Shown one piece after another: positions 8,159-17,046 of a stretch of 56,126 nt of DNA. Positions within the stretch are counted from its first letter, which is position 1, and each line of letters opens with the position of its first letter. The DNA is taken from assembly GCA_049366695.1 (NCBI GenBank), contig JBMNCR010000084.1, positions 1 to 56,126 of the forward strand, read 5' to 3'. A program made the translations under genes and the position numbers. This stretch comes from JBMNCR01 sp049366695. Lineage in GTDB: Bacteria; Bacillota; Clostridia; Eubacteriales; Alkalibacteraceae. The notes beneath the pieces are model-generated. The model was not told where the DNA came from. It saw only the letters and a list, made by a program, of their open reading frames with translations, and made no database searches.

Positions 8159-10126
8159 ATGGGAAAATTTTATGTTACTTCACAATATAATCCTATGGGT
8201 GATCAACAAAAAGCAATAAATGAATTATGTAAAGGTATAGATAGTAATTTAAAATTTCAAACATTACTTGGGGTAACTGGCTCTGGCAAAACATACACCA
8301 TGGCTAAAGTAATTGAAAAGGTTCAAAAACCAACATTAGTAATCGCCCACAATAAAACTTTAGCAGCTCAATTGTATAATGAATTCAAAGATTTTTTTAA
8401 TAGCAATTCTGTTGAGTATTTTGTGAGTTATTATGATTATTATCAACCTGAGGCTTATGTCCCTAATTCGGATTTGTATATTGAAAAAGATGCGTCGATA
8501 AATGATGAAATTGATAAATTACGTCATTCTGCAACTGCCGCATTATATGAACGTAAGGATGTAATCGTTGTTGCAAGTGTTTCATGTATTTATGGTTTAG
8601 GAAGTCCCGTTGATTATGAAAACTTAGTAGTTTCTTTGAGACCAGGAATGGAAAAAGATAGGGATGAAATTATAAAAAAACTTGTAGATATTCAATACCA
8701 GAGAAATGATCTAAACTTTGTGAGAGGTGTTTTTAGAGTTAGAGGTGATGTGCTCGAGATTTTCCCTGCAAGCTCTAATGACAAAGCAGTTAGAGTTGAG
8801 TTTTTTGGAGACGAGATCGATAGGATTACTGAGATTGATGCTTTAACAGGTGAAATTACAGGGCTTAGAACGCATATATCAATTTTTCCTGCATCACATT
8901 ATGCAACTACGCCAGAAAAACTGGAAAATGCAATAGTTTGTATTCAAGAGGAGTTGGAAAAAACTTATGAAGAATTACAAAGTCAAGGGAAATTAATAGA
9001 GGCTCAGAGAATAATGCAAAGAACTAATTATGATATCGAAATGTTAAGAGAAATGGGATACTGTAATGGAATAGAAAATTATTCTAGACATATCAGTGGA
9101 CTTTTACCAGGAAGTCCTCCTTTTACCTTAATGGATTATTTTCCTAAAGACTTTTTACTTATAGTTGATGAGTCGCATGTTACAATACCCCAAGTAAGGG
9201 GTATGTATGCAGGAGATCGGTCTAGAAAAAATAATTTAGTTAATTTCGGATTTAGATTACCATCTGCTTTAGATAATAGACCTCTTAATTTTGAAGAATT
9301 TGAAAATAAAATAAATAAAGCTATTTTTACAAGTGCTACTCCTGGACCATATGAAAATGAAAAATCTAATAAATTGGTTGAGCAGATAATAAGACCTACG
9401 GGATTGATAGATCCAAGCATTGAAATAATTCCTGTAAAAGGTCAAATTGACCATTTGATTGGACAAATTAATGAAAAAGTGGAGAAGAAATTAAGAATTC
9501 TAGTTACTACATTAACTAAAAAAATGGCAGAAGATTTAACTAATTATTTAAAAGGGATAGATATAAAAGTAAGGTATCTACACTCAGATGTTGATACAAT
9601 GGATAGAATGAAAATAATAAGAGATTTAAGATTAGGTGTTTTTGATGTACTGATAGGGATAAACTTGTTAAGAGAAGGATTAGATATACCAGAAGTTGGA
9701 TTGGTGGCAATCTTAGATGCTGACAAAGAAGGCTTTTTAAGATCTGAAACATCTTTAGTTCAAACGATAGGTAGAGCTGCTAGAAATGTTGATGGTAAAG
9801 TAATCATGTATGCGGATGTAATAACTAAGTCCATGAGAAAGGCTATAGGTGAAACTGATCGAAGAAGAGAGATTCAAAGGAAGTATAATGAAGTAAATAA
9901 TATTACTCCAAAATCTATTACTAAGAAAATACATGATGTTATTGAGGCTACAAAAGTTGCCGAAGGGGAAGTACAATATTCAATTAATGAGAATACTACT
10001 GAATACAAAGAGCTTATAGTTAAATTAGAAGAAGAAATGTTGTCTGCTGCAGAGAATTTAGAATTTGAAAAAGCTGCAAAACTAAGGGATAAAATTAAAT
10101 CATTAGTGATAAAAATTGGAGAATAA
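8159..10126 (+). CDS. uvrB: Excinuclease ABC subunit UvrB
   Basis: 655-residue damage-verification helicase-like subunit of nucleotide excision repair. Walker A TGVTGSGKTYT is near residue 39. The beta-hairpin region (YYDYYQPEAYVP, about 93) inserts into DNA to lock the lesion. Helicase motifs follow, with DESHV (about 338) and a C-terminal motif VI (QTIGRAARN). The UVR domain (EEEMLSAAENLEFEKAAKLRD, about 620-640) contacts UvrC. Length is normal. It is the first gene of a uvrB-uvrA pair and lies behind a LexA box, so DNA damage should induce it. Confidence 0.97.
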   Translation: MGKFYVTSQYNPMGDQQKAINELCKGIDSNLKFQTLLGVTGSGKTYTMAKVIEKVQKPTLVIAHNKTLAAQLYNEFKDFFNSNSVEYFVSYYDYYQPEAYVPNSDLYIEKDASINDEIDKLRHSATAALYERKDVIVVASVSCIYGLGSPVDYENLVVSLRPGMEKDRDEIIKKLVDIQYQRNDLNFVRGVFRVRGDVLEIFPASSNDKAVRVEFFGDEIDRITEIDALTGEITGLRTHISIFPASHYATTPEKLENAIVCIQEELEKTYEELQSQGKLIEAQRIMQRTNYDIEMLREMGYCNGIENYSRHISGLLPGSPPFTLMDYFPKDFLLIVDESHVTIPQVRGMYAGDRSRKNNLVNFGFRLPSALDNRPLNFEEFENKINKAIFTSATPGPYENEKSNKLVEQIIRPTGLIDPSIEIIPVKGQIDHLIGQINEKVEKKLRILVTTLTKKMAEDLTNYLKGIDIKVRYLHSDVDTMDRMKIIRDLRLGVFDVLIGINLLREGLDIPEVGLVAILDADKEGFLRSETSLVQTIGRAARNVDGKVIMYADVITKSMRKAIGETDRRREIQRKYNEVNNITPKSITKKIHDVIEATKVAEGEVQYSINENTTEYKELIVKLEEEMLSAAENLEFEKAAKLRDKIKSLVIKIGE

Positions 10127-10145
10127 CATTTCGAAAGGAGAGCAT

Positions 10146-12971
10146 ATGAAATACATTACTGTTAAAGGTGCTAAAGAACATAATTTAAAAAACATTGATA
10201 TAAAAATACCCAGAGAAAAATTTGTTGTACTTACAGGACTTAGTGGTTCAGGAAAATCCTCCTTAGCTTTTGATACTATATATGCCGAAGGACAGCGAAG
10301 ATATGTAGAATCTCTTTCATCTTATGCTAGACAGTTTTTAGGTCAAATGAACAAACCTGATGTAGAATATATAGAAGGTTTATCACCTGCTATTTCAATT
10401 GATCAGAAGACTACAAATAGAAATCCACGGTCAACTGTTGGAACGGTTACGGAGATATATGATTATTATCGATTATTATATTCTAGGATAGGTATTCCTC
10501 ATTGTCCTGTCTGTGGAAAAGAGATTTCATCTCAATCAGTAGATCAAATGGTAGATAGCATTTTAGCAATGGAAGAAGGAACAAAGTTTCAAGTTCTTGC
10601 TCCGGTTATTAAAGGTGAAAAAGGACAGCATAAGAAACTATTGAATTCTATAAAAAGAGATGGTTTTGTAAGAGTTATTATTGATGGACAACTATATGAA
10701 TTAATGGAAGAAATAAATTTAGAAAAGAACAAAAAACATACTATAGAGATTGTTGTGGATAGGCTAAAAATTAAGGATTCTATCCGTAAAAGACTTACTG
10801 ACTCCATTGAAACTACATTGAAAATGACAGAGGGCATTGTAAATATTCAGATTGTTGATGCGGAAAAACAGATTTATAGTGAAAAATTTGCCTGTGCTGA
10901 TTGCGGGATAGCTATGGATAAATTAGAACCTAGAATGTTCTCTTTTAACAGCCCTTTCGGTATGTGTAGCACATGTCATGGACTGGGTTTTCATAGCCAA
11001 GTAGATCCAGATTTATTAGTACCAGATAAGAGTCTGTCTATAAATAAAGGTGCTTTAAAATTTTTTGGAGCTAATGATGAAAATAGTTATTACAATGCCA
11101 TATTAAGTAAAATAGCAAAATTATACGATTTTTCATTAGATCAACCTTTAGAAGATGCATCGAAAGGATTTATGAATGCCCTTTACTATGGAGATGATAC
11201 TCCAGTGACTATTAGTTTCAATTCACAATTCGGTGGTTGGAAAGAAAGAGAAGTCGTTTTTGAAGGAATAATAAATAACATGGAAAGAAGGTATAAGGAT
11301 ACTAATTCTGAATATATTCGAGGTAAAATAGAGAAATATATGTCTGAAACTCCTTGTGGAGATTGCAAAGGAAAAAAACTAAATAAGAATAGCTTAGCTG
11401 TGACAATAAATCACATCAATATAATAAAACTTACAGAATTATCAGTTAAAGATAGTATAGAATTTTTTAATAATTTAGATTTGACTGAAAAGGAAGAATT
11501 AATATCTCATCAAATTATGAAGGAGATATTTTCAAGATTGAATTTTTTAAAGGATGTTGGATTAGAGTATTTAACTCTCGATAGGAGTGCAGGTACCTTA
11601 TCTGGAGGAGAATCACAAAGGATTAGACTTGCCACCCAGATCGGAGCAAGTTTAGTCGGAGTTTTATATGTTTTAGATGAGCCAAGTATAGGTTTGCATC
11701 AAAGAGATAATAAAAGATTGTTGAGTACTTTAAGAAATTTAACAAATTTAGGGAACACTTTGATTGTTGTTGAGCATGATGAAGATACTATGTACGAAGC
11801 TGATCATATAGTAGATATTGGACCAGGTGCTGGAATACATGGAGGACATATAGTAGCGCAAGGAAATATAGATCAAATAAAAAAATCTAAGAAATCTTTG
11901 ACAGGACAATATTTAAGTGGTAAGAAAAAAATACCTATACCAGTGATTAGGAGAGAGAAAAAAGGTAAATATATTACGATCAAGGGTGCTCGAGAAAACA
12001 ATTTGAAAAATATTATGGTAGACATTCCAATAGGTAATTTTACTTGTATAACTGGAGTATCAGGTTCAGGAAAAAGTACTTTGATAAATGGGATATTATA
12101 TAAAGGTATCACTACGAAATTAAATAGATCATATCACAAAGTGGGAAAACATGATGAGATAATAGGCATAGAAAATATAGATAAAATTATTGATATTGAT
12201 CAATCTCCTATTGGAAGAACACCAAGATCAAATCCTGCTACATATACAGGTGTTTTTGATATTATTAGGGATGTTTTTTCTCAAACTCCTGAAGCAAAAT
12301 CAAGAGGATATAAAAAGGGAAGGTTTAGTTTTAATGTAAAAGGTGGAAGATGCGAAAATTGTAATGGAGATGGAATAATTAAAATAGAAATGCACTTTTT
12401 ACCTGATGTATATGTTCCTTGTGAAGTTTGTAAGGGAGAACGATATAATAGAGAGACGTTGCAAGTTAAGTATAAAGGAAGCAATATCGCTGATGTATTG
12501 GATATGTCTGTAGAAGAAGCTTTAGAGTTTTTTAAGAATATACCAAAAATAGAGAGTAAACTTAAAACATTATTTGATGTAGGATTAGGTTATATCAAAC
12601 TCGGTCAACCTTCTACACAATTATCAGGGGGGGAAGCTCAACGTATTAAGTTGGCTACTGAACTAAGCAAGAGGAGTACAGGAAAAACTTTGTATATATT
12701 AGATGAGCCCACCACAGGGTTGCATATGTCTGATGTGGATAAGCTTATAACTGTTTTAAATAAATTAGTTGATAATGGTAATACTGTTGTAGTAATTGAA
12801 CATAATCTTGATGTAATAAAAGTTGCTGATCATATCATTGATTTAGGTCCAGAAGGTGGAGATGCTGGTGGAAACATAATAGGTACAGGATCACCAGAGG
12901 AAATTGCAATTATTCAAAAATCTTATACAGGTCAATTTTTAAATAAATTGATAAATAATTCTGAGAGTTAA
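10146..12971 (+). CDS. uvrA: Excinuclease ABC subunit UvrA
   Basis: 941-residue ATPase that scans DNA for bulky lesions and loads UvrB. Two ABC modules are visible: Walker A LSGSGKSSLAFD (about residue 32) and VSGSGKSTLI (about 637), each with an LSGGE signature (about 487 and 830). Three zinc-module cysteine pairs occur: CPVCGKE, CADCG...CSTCHG and CENCNGDG...CEVCKGE. ATG at 10146 is preferred over an in-frame ATG 30 bp earlier. AAAGGAG lies 6-8 nt before it, and the protein then begins MKYITVKGAKEHNLKNID as the family does. It starts 20 nt after uvrB ends and is co-transcribed with it. Confidence 0.97.
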   Translation: MKYITVKGAKEHNLKNIDIKIPREKFVVLTGLSGSGKSSLAFDTIYAEGQRRYVESLSSYARQFLGQMNKPDVEYIEGLSPAISIDQKTTNRNPRSTVGTVTEIYDYYRLLYSRIGIPHCPVCGKEISSQSVDQMVDSILAMEEGTKFQVLAPVIKGEKGQHKKLLNSIKRDGFVRVIIDGQLYELMEEINLEKNKKHTIEIVVDRLKIKDSIRKRLTDSIETTLKMTEGIVNIQIVDAEKQIYSEKFACADCGIAMDKLEPRMFSFNSPFGMCSTCHGLGFHSQVDPDLLVPDKSLSINKGALKFFGANDENSYYNAILSKIAKLYDFSLDQPLEDASKGFMNALYYGDDTPVTISFNSQFGGWKEREVVFEGIINNMERRYKDTNSEYIRGKIEKYMSETPCGDCKGKKLNKNSLAVTINHINIIKLTELSVKDSIEFFNNLDLTEKEELISHQIMKEIFSRLNFLKDVGLEYLTLDRSAGTLSGGESQRIRLATQIGASLVGVLYVLDEPSIGLHQRDNKRLLSTLRNLTNLGNTLIVVEHDEDTMYEADHIVDIGPGAGIHGGHIVAQGNIDQIKKSKKSLTGQYLSGKKKIPIPVIRREKKGKYITIKGARENNLKNIMVDIPIGNFTCITGVSGSGKSTLINGILYKGITTKLNRSYHKVGKHDEIIGIENIDKIIDIDQSPIGRTPRSNPATYTGVFDIIRDVFSQTPEAKSRGYKKGRFSFNVKGGRCENCNGDGIIKIEMHFLPDVYVPCEVCKGERYNRETLQVKYKGSNIADVLDMSVEEALEFFKNIPKIESKLKTLFDVGLGYIKLGQPSTQLSGGEAQRIKLATELSKRSTGKTLYILDEPTTGLHMSDVDKLITVLNKLVDNGNTVVVIEHNLDVIKVADHIIDLGPEGGDAGGNIIGTGSPEEIAIIQKSYTGQFLNKLINNSES

Positions 12972-12992
12972 AACAGCCTAATAAATGGTAAT

Positions 12993-13021
12993 AATTAAAT
13001 ATACATTTAATTAGTTTTTTT
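12993..13021 (+). terminator. Terminator after uvrA
   Basis: AATTAAAT / ATTTAATT stem with a 4-nt loop and a following T7 run. The stem has only A-T pairs, so it may be leaky. Confidence 0.6.
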
Positions 13022-13029
13022 GTTATAAT
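13021..13029 (+). promoter_or_regulatory. Extended -10 promoter of the 13060 gene
   Basis: TGTTATAAT, an extended -10 with a perfect hexamer at 13024-13029. No good -35 is seen. The T run of the preceding terminator runs directly into it. Confidence 0.5.
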
Positions 13030-13059
13030 GGAATAAAATATCTATACAGGTGGTTACTA

Positions 13060-13548
13060 ATGAAATTTTTGCAAAAATACATTAAGTGGGATACAAAAAA
13101 GGCAATAAAATATTCTATAATCTTTGTTTCAATAGTATTAATTATGTTTATATTATTACCATTTATCAAAATTCAAATTAGTTTAGCTTCATTAAATATA
13201 AAAAATGTTTCTAAAATAGTATATGCAGAATATGAAGATGTTCCTTTTTCATCGAATATTAAGTTGAAAAAAGAGTTTGTTCATGCTGAGGATAAGGAAG
13301 AGATTGACGAATTTATTGAAAAATTTAAAAACGGTACAATAAAATTGTATAAAAATAACATGGAGTCATCAAAAATGTTATTTATCTATTTAGAAGACGA
13401 CAGAATCGTAAATGCATATGTAACAGATGACATGTTAGGTTTAAAGTATGGGAAATATTGTATATCGGTTAAAGAAATTGATGAATTAATTGGTAAGATG
13501 AAAGTAGTAGATATTATAGAGATAAAGGAAATTACAAATAATGATTGA
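13060..13548 (+). CDS. Unknown membrane-anchored protein
   Basis: 162 residues that I do not recognise. The N-terminus is basic (MKFLQKYIKWDTKKAIK), followed by one transmembrane helix (about residues 20-40, SIIFVSIVLIMFILLPFI). Some 120 residues of predicted extracytoplasmic domain follow, with mixed charge and no cysteines or clear motif. The start is supported by CAGGTGG 6-9 nt upstream. It stands alone between the uvrA terminator and the tig promoter. Confidence 0.8.
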   Translation: MKFLQKYIKWDTKKAIKYSIIFVSIVLIMFILLPFIKIQISLASLNIKNVSKIVYAEYEDVPFSSNIKLKKEFVHAEDKEEIDEFIEKFKNGTIKLYKNNMESSKMLFIYLEDDRIVNAYVTDDMLGLKYGKYCISVKEIDELIGKMKVVDIIEIKEITNND

Positions 13549-13583
13549 AATATAATATGAATATTCATGGGTTTGGCTTTTTA

Positions 13584-13613
13584 TTGATTTTACAATTATG
13601 CTTATGATATAAT
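13584..13613 (+). promoter_or_regulatory. Promoter of tig-clpP-clpX
   Basis: TTGATT (13584-13589), 18 bp, extended -10 TGATATAAT (hexamer 13608-13613). No CIRCE or CtsR-type repeat is visible nearby. Confidence 0.65.
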
Positions 13614-13670
13614 GTGAAAGTTATAAAACTGAAAGATAAAAATTTAATATAGGATAATAGGAGGATTTTC

Positions 13671-14960
13671 ATGGGTTCAAGTGTAGAAAAAATTGAAAAA
13701 AATATAGCAACAATTAAGATTGAGGTCTCAGCAGATGATTTTAATAAAGCCGTAAATAAAGCATATAATAAAAACAAAGGAAGATTTAGTATTTCAGGAT
13801 TTAGAAAAGGAAAAGCTCCAAGAAGTATTATTGAAAGACAATATGGAGAAAATGTATTTTATGAAGATGCAATAGATTTTGCTTTTCCAGAAGCATATTC
13901 TAGTGCAATTGAAGAAAATGATATTCAACCTGTTTCTAGACCCAATATGGAAAATATAGAAACAATAAGTTCAAAAGAAGGATTTGTATTTACTGTTAGT
14001 GTAGCAGTAAAACCTGAAGTAGAACTTGGTGAATATAAAGGAACTGAGATAAATAAATTAGATTACGAAGTAACTGATGAGGACATTAAAGAAGAATTAG
14101 AAAAAATGCAAAACCAAAATGCAAGATTAATAACTGTTGAAGATATACCAGCAAAAGAAAGTGATACAGTAATTATTGATTTTGAAGGTCTTGTTGATGA
14201 TGTTCCTTTTGAAGGCGGAAAAGCAGAAAATTATAGTTTGGTTTTAGGATCAAAATCATTTATTCCAGGATTTGAAGATCAACTGGTTGGCTTGAAAAAA
14301 GGTGAAGAAAAAGAAGTGAATGTTACTTTCCCTGAAAATTATCAATCGGATGAATTAGCAGGAAAACCTGCAGTTTTTAAAACAAAAGTAAATGAAGTAA
14401 AAGTTAAACAATTACCTGAATTAGATGATGAATTTGTTAAAGATATAAGTGAATTTGATAATTTAGAAGAACTAAAAGAAGATTTAAAAAGTAAAATACT
14501 AGAGAGAAAATCAAAAGAATTAAAAGAAGAAGCAGAAGTGAAAGTTGTTAATTATGCAGTGGAAAATGCTACGTTAGAGATTCCAGAACCTATGATAGAA
14601 GAAGAAATGGAAAAATCTTTAAAAGATTTTGAGTACCAACTGCAAACTCAGGGTATAAGTATGACAGACTACTTTAGTTATACTAATACTGAGGAAGAAA
14701 AATTAAAAGAAGACATAAGAACAGACGTAATTAGTAGAATAAAAAGAGATTTAGTTTTAACAAAAGTAACAGAAGAAGAAAATATTGTTGCATCTGATGA
14801 GGAAATACAAGTAGAGATAGCTAATTATGCACAGATGTATAAGATTGAGTTAGATAAGTTTAAAGAAACAATAAAAGAAGGCGAAATGGATTATTTTAAA
14901 TCTATTGTAAAAAGGAAAAGTACTGTAGAGTTTCTACTTGAAAATGCTGTACAAAAATAA
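13671..14960 (+). CDS. tig: Trigger factor, ribosome-associated chaperone
   Basis: 429-residue chaperone that binds nascent chains at the ribosome exit. The N-terminal ribosome-binding signature GFRKGKAP is at about residue 44. A central FKBP-type prolyl isomerase domain (about 150-245, with DTVIIDFEG and FIPGFEDQLVGLKKGEEK) and a long helical C-terminal domain follow. An AGGAGG site precedes the ATG by 8 nt. The gene heads the conserved tig-clpP-clpX order, with clpP starting 18 nt after its stop. Confidence 0.97.
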   Translation: MGSSVEKIEKNIATIKIEVSADDFNKAVNKAYNKNKGRFSISGFRKGKAPRSIIERQYGENVFYEDAIDFAFPEAYSSAIEENDIQPVSRPNMENIETISSKEGFVFTVSVAVKPEVELGEYKGTEINKLDYEVTDEDIKEELEKMQNQNARLITVEDIPAKESDTVIIDFEGLVDDVPFEGGKAENYSLVLGSKSFIPGFEDQLVGLKKGEEKEVNVTFPENYQSDELAGKPAVFKTKVNEVKVKQLPELDDEFVKDISEFDNLEELKEDLKSKILERKSKELKEEAEVKVVNYAVENATLEIPEPMIEEEMEKSLKDFEYQLQTQGISMTDYFSYTNTEEEKLKEDIRTDVISRIKRDLVLTKVTEEENIVASDEEIQVEIANYAQMYKIELDKFKETIKEGEMDYFKSIVKRKSTVEFLLENAVQK

Positions 14961-14978
14961 ATAAAAGGGGTGGAATTT

Positions 14979-15569
14979 ATGGATATGAATTTAGTACCTA
15001 TGGTTGTAGAGCAAACAGGAAGAGGAGAAAGATCTTACGATATTTACTCAAGACTGTTAAAAGAAAGAATTATCTTTTTAAATGGAGAAGTTAATGATGT
15101 GACAGCTAGTTTGATTGTAGCACAATTACTTTTTTTAGAAGCGGAAGATGCAGATAAGGATATTCAACTATATATAAATAGCCCTGGAGGCTCTATAACT
15201 GCGGGATTTGCAATATATGATACTATGAATTATATTAAGAGTGATGTTTCAACAATATGTGTTGGGATGGCTGCATCTATGGGAGCTTTCTTGTTGGCAT
15301 CTGGCAAAAAAGGTAAAAGATATGCATTACCAAATAGTGAGATAATGATACATCAGCCTCTTGGAGGAGCTCAAGGACAGTCGGTTGATGTTGAGATTTA
15401 TGCAAAAAGACTAATAAAAACTAGAGAAAAACTAAATCAAATTTTAAGTAAAAAGACAGGGCAACCAATTGAAGTAATTAATACAGATACTGATAGAGAT
15501 AATTTTATGGAAGCAAATGAAGCAAAGAATTATGGTTTAATAGACAAAGTAATTACTTCTAGAAAATAA
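14979..15569 (+). CDS. clpP: ATP-dependent Clp protease proteolytic subunit ClpP
   Basis: 196-residue serine peptidase that forms the ClpP tetradecamer. The catalytic Ser is in VGMAASMGAFLLASG (about residue 97) and the His in MIHQPLGGAQGQ (about 122); the expected Asp follows near 170. An in-frame GTG at 14970 exists, but it lies inside the ribosome binding site AAAGGGGTGG. ATG at 14979 has correct spacing and gives the usual short propeptide (MDMNLVPMVVEQT). It works with ClpX encoded next in the operon. Confidence 0.97.
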   Translation: MDMNLVPMVVEQTGRGERSYDIYSRLLKERIIFLNGEVNDVTASLIVAQLLFLEAEDADKDIQLYINSPGGSITAGFAIYDTMNYIKSDVSTICVGMAASMGAFLLASGKKGKRYALPNSEIMIHQPLGGAQGQSVDVEIYAKRLIKTREKLNQILSKKTGQPIEVINTDTDRDNFMEANEAKNYGLIDKVITSRK

Positions 15570-15597
15570 TTTTAGAGTAATTCAGAGAGGTGTTAAG

Positions 15598-16866
15598 ATG
15601 TCAAAATATGACGAAAACAAGCAGATAAGATGTTCCTTTTGTGGCAAAGCTCAATCTCAAGTAAAGAGAATGGTTGCAGGACCTGGGGTTTATATTTGTA
15701 ATGAATGTATTGAATTATGTCAAGAAATAATTGATGAAGAATTTATACCAGAGCCGAGTGAGATAACTGAGACTCCTAAACCCCACGAAATTAAAGAGTA
15801 CTTAGATGAATATGTTATTTCACAAGAAAGAGCAAAGAAATCGCTTGCTGTAGCAGTCTATAATCATTATAAACGAATAAATGGTGTCGAAATAGGCGAT
15901 GTGGATATTCAAAAGAGCAATATAGTTATGTTGGGACCTACTGGCTCTGGTAAAACTTTATTGGCTCAGACTTTAGCAAAAATATTGAATGTTCCTTTCG
16001 CTATTGCTGATGCAACTTCATTGACAGAAGCGGGTTATGTTGGAGAAGACGTTGAAAATATTCTACTCAAGATTATTCAAGCGGCAGATTATGATGTTGA
16101 TAGGGCTCAAAAAGGAATTATATATATAGATGAGATTGATAAGATAGCTAGAAAGAGTGAAAATCCTTCTATTACTAGAGATGTAAGTGGCGAAGGAGTA
16201 CAACAAGCATTGTTGAAGATTCTTGAAGGTACCGTGGCAAATGTGCCCCCTCAAGGAGGGCGAAAACATCCACATCAAGAATTTATACAGATTGATACTA
16301 CAAATATCTTATTTATATGTGGTGGAGCTTTTGACGGCATTGAAAAGATAATTTCTAAGAGAGTAGGAAATAAATCTATGGGTTTTGGTGCAGAAGTTAA
16401 GAGTAAGAAAGATCAAGATAATGCCGAATTACTCAAGCAAATTCAGCCAAGAGATTTGTTGAAATTTGGATTAATACCTGAATTCATAGGTAGAATTCCA
16501 ATAATCACAACCTTAGATATGCTAGACGAAAAAGCATTAATAAGTATATTGACTGAACCTAAAAATGCTTTACTTAAACAGTATAAAAAATTATTCGAGA
16601 TAGATGGTGTTGAATTAACTTTTGAATCTGACGCATTGAAGGCAGTAGCTCAAATGGCTTTGAAGCATGAAACTGGAGCAAGAGGTTTAAGAGGCATAAT
16701 AGAAGATGTTATGCTAGATGTCATGTATGACATACCTTCACAAAATAATATAGAAGAATGTATTATTTCGAAGGATACAGTTAACAAAAAGAAATCACCA
16801 ACTTTGATTTATGAGGATAAGACAGCAAAATCTAGTGAAAAGAAAGATCGTGAGAGTGCATCATAA
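15598..16866 (+). CDS. clpX: ATP-dependent Clp protease ATPase subunit ClpX
   Basis: 422-residue AAA+ unfoldase. The N-terminal zinc-binding domain has four cysteines (CSFCG...CNECIELC, residues 12-39). Walker A is GPTGSGKT (about 119), Walker B is IIYIDEIDK (about 180), and sensor and arginine-finger regions follow (EFIGRIP; HETGARGLRG). The C-terminus is charged and variable (SSEKKDRESAS). ClpX selects substrates, including ssrA-tagged proteins; tmRNA and SmpB are encoded elsewhere in this window. AGAGAGGTG precedes the ATG. Confidence 0.97.
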   Translation: MSKYDENKQIRCSFCGKAQSQVKRMVAGPGVYICNECIELCQEIIDEEFIPEPSEITETPKPHEIKEYLDEYVISQERAKKSLAVAVYNHYKRINGVEIGDVDIQKSNIVMLGPTGSGKTLLAQTLAKILNVPFAIADATSLTEAGYVGEDVENILLKIIQAADYDVDRAQKGIIYIDEIDKIARKSENPSITRDVSGEGVQQALLKILEGTVANVPPQGGRKHPHQEFIQIDTTNILFICGGAFDGIEKIISKRVGNKSMGFGAEVKSKKDQDNAELLKQIQPRDLLKFGLIPEFIGRIPIITTLDMLDEKALISILTEPKNALLKQYKKLFEIDGVELTFESDALKAVAQMALKHETGARGLRGIIEDVMLDVMYDIPSQNNIEECIISKDTVNKKKSPTLIYEDKTAKSSEKKDRESAS

Positions 16867-16920
16867 GCATAAATTAACTAATTAGATGATACTCGGTTAA
16901 TGATACTGTCAACAAAAAAA

Positions 16921-16950
16921 GCAGTCAATTCATAATTGATTGCTTTTTTT
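16921..16950 (+). terminator. Terminator after clpX
   Basis: GCAGTCAATT / AATTGATTGC stem, CAT loop, T7 tail. Confidence 0.88.
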
Positions 16951-16961
16951 ATTTGTAAGAA

Positions 16962-16989
16962 TTGAAAATAACAGTTAAAATGATATAAT
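16962..16989 (+). promoter_or_regulatory. Promoter of lon-ysxC
   Basis: TTGAAA (16962-16967), 16 bp, extended -10 TGATATAAT (hexamer 16984-16989). Confidence 0.65.
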
Positions 16990-17046
16990 AAATTAGCTAG
17001 ATATAACAAAACTATTATTAGTGGGTTTTATGAAGGAGTGAATTGT

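Noticed and set aside
13060..13548. Sporulation or competence protein assignment
   Set aside because: Only a membrane anchor is visible; no motif supports a named family.
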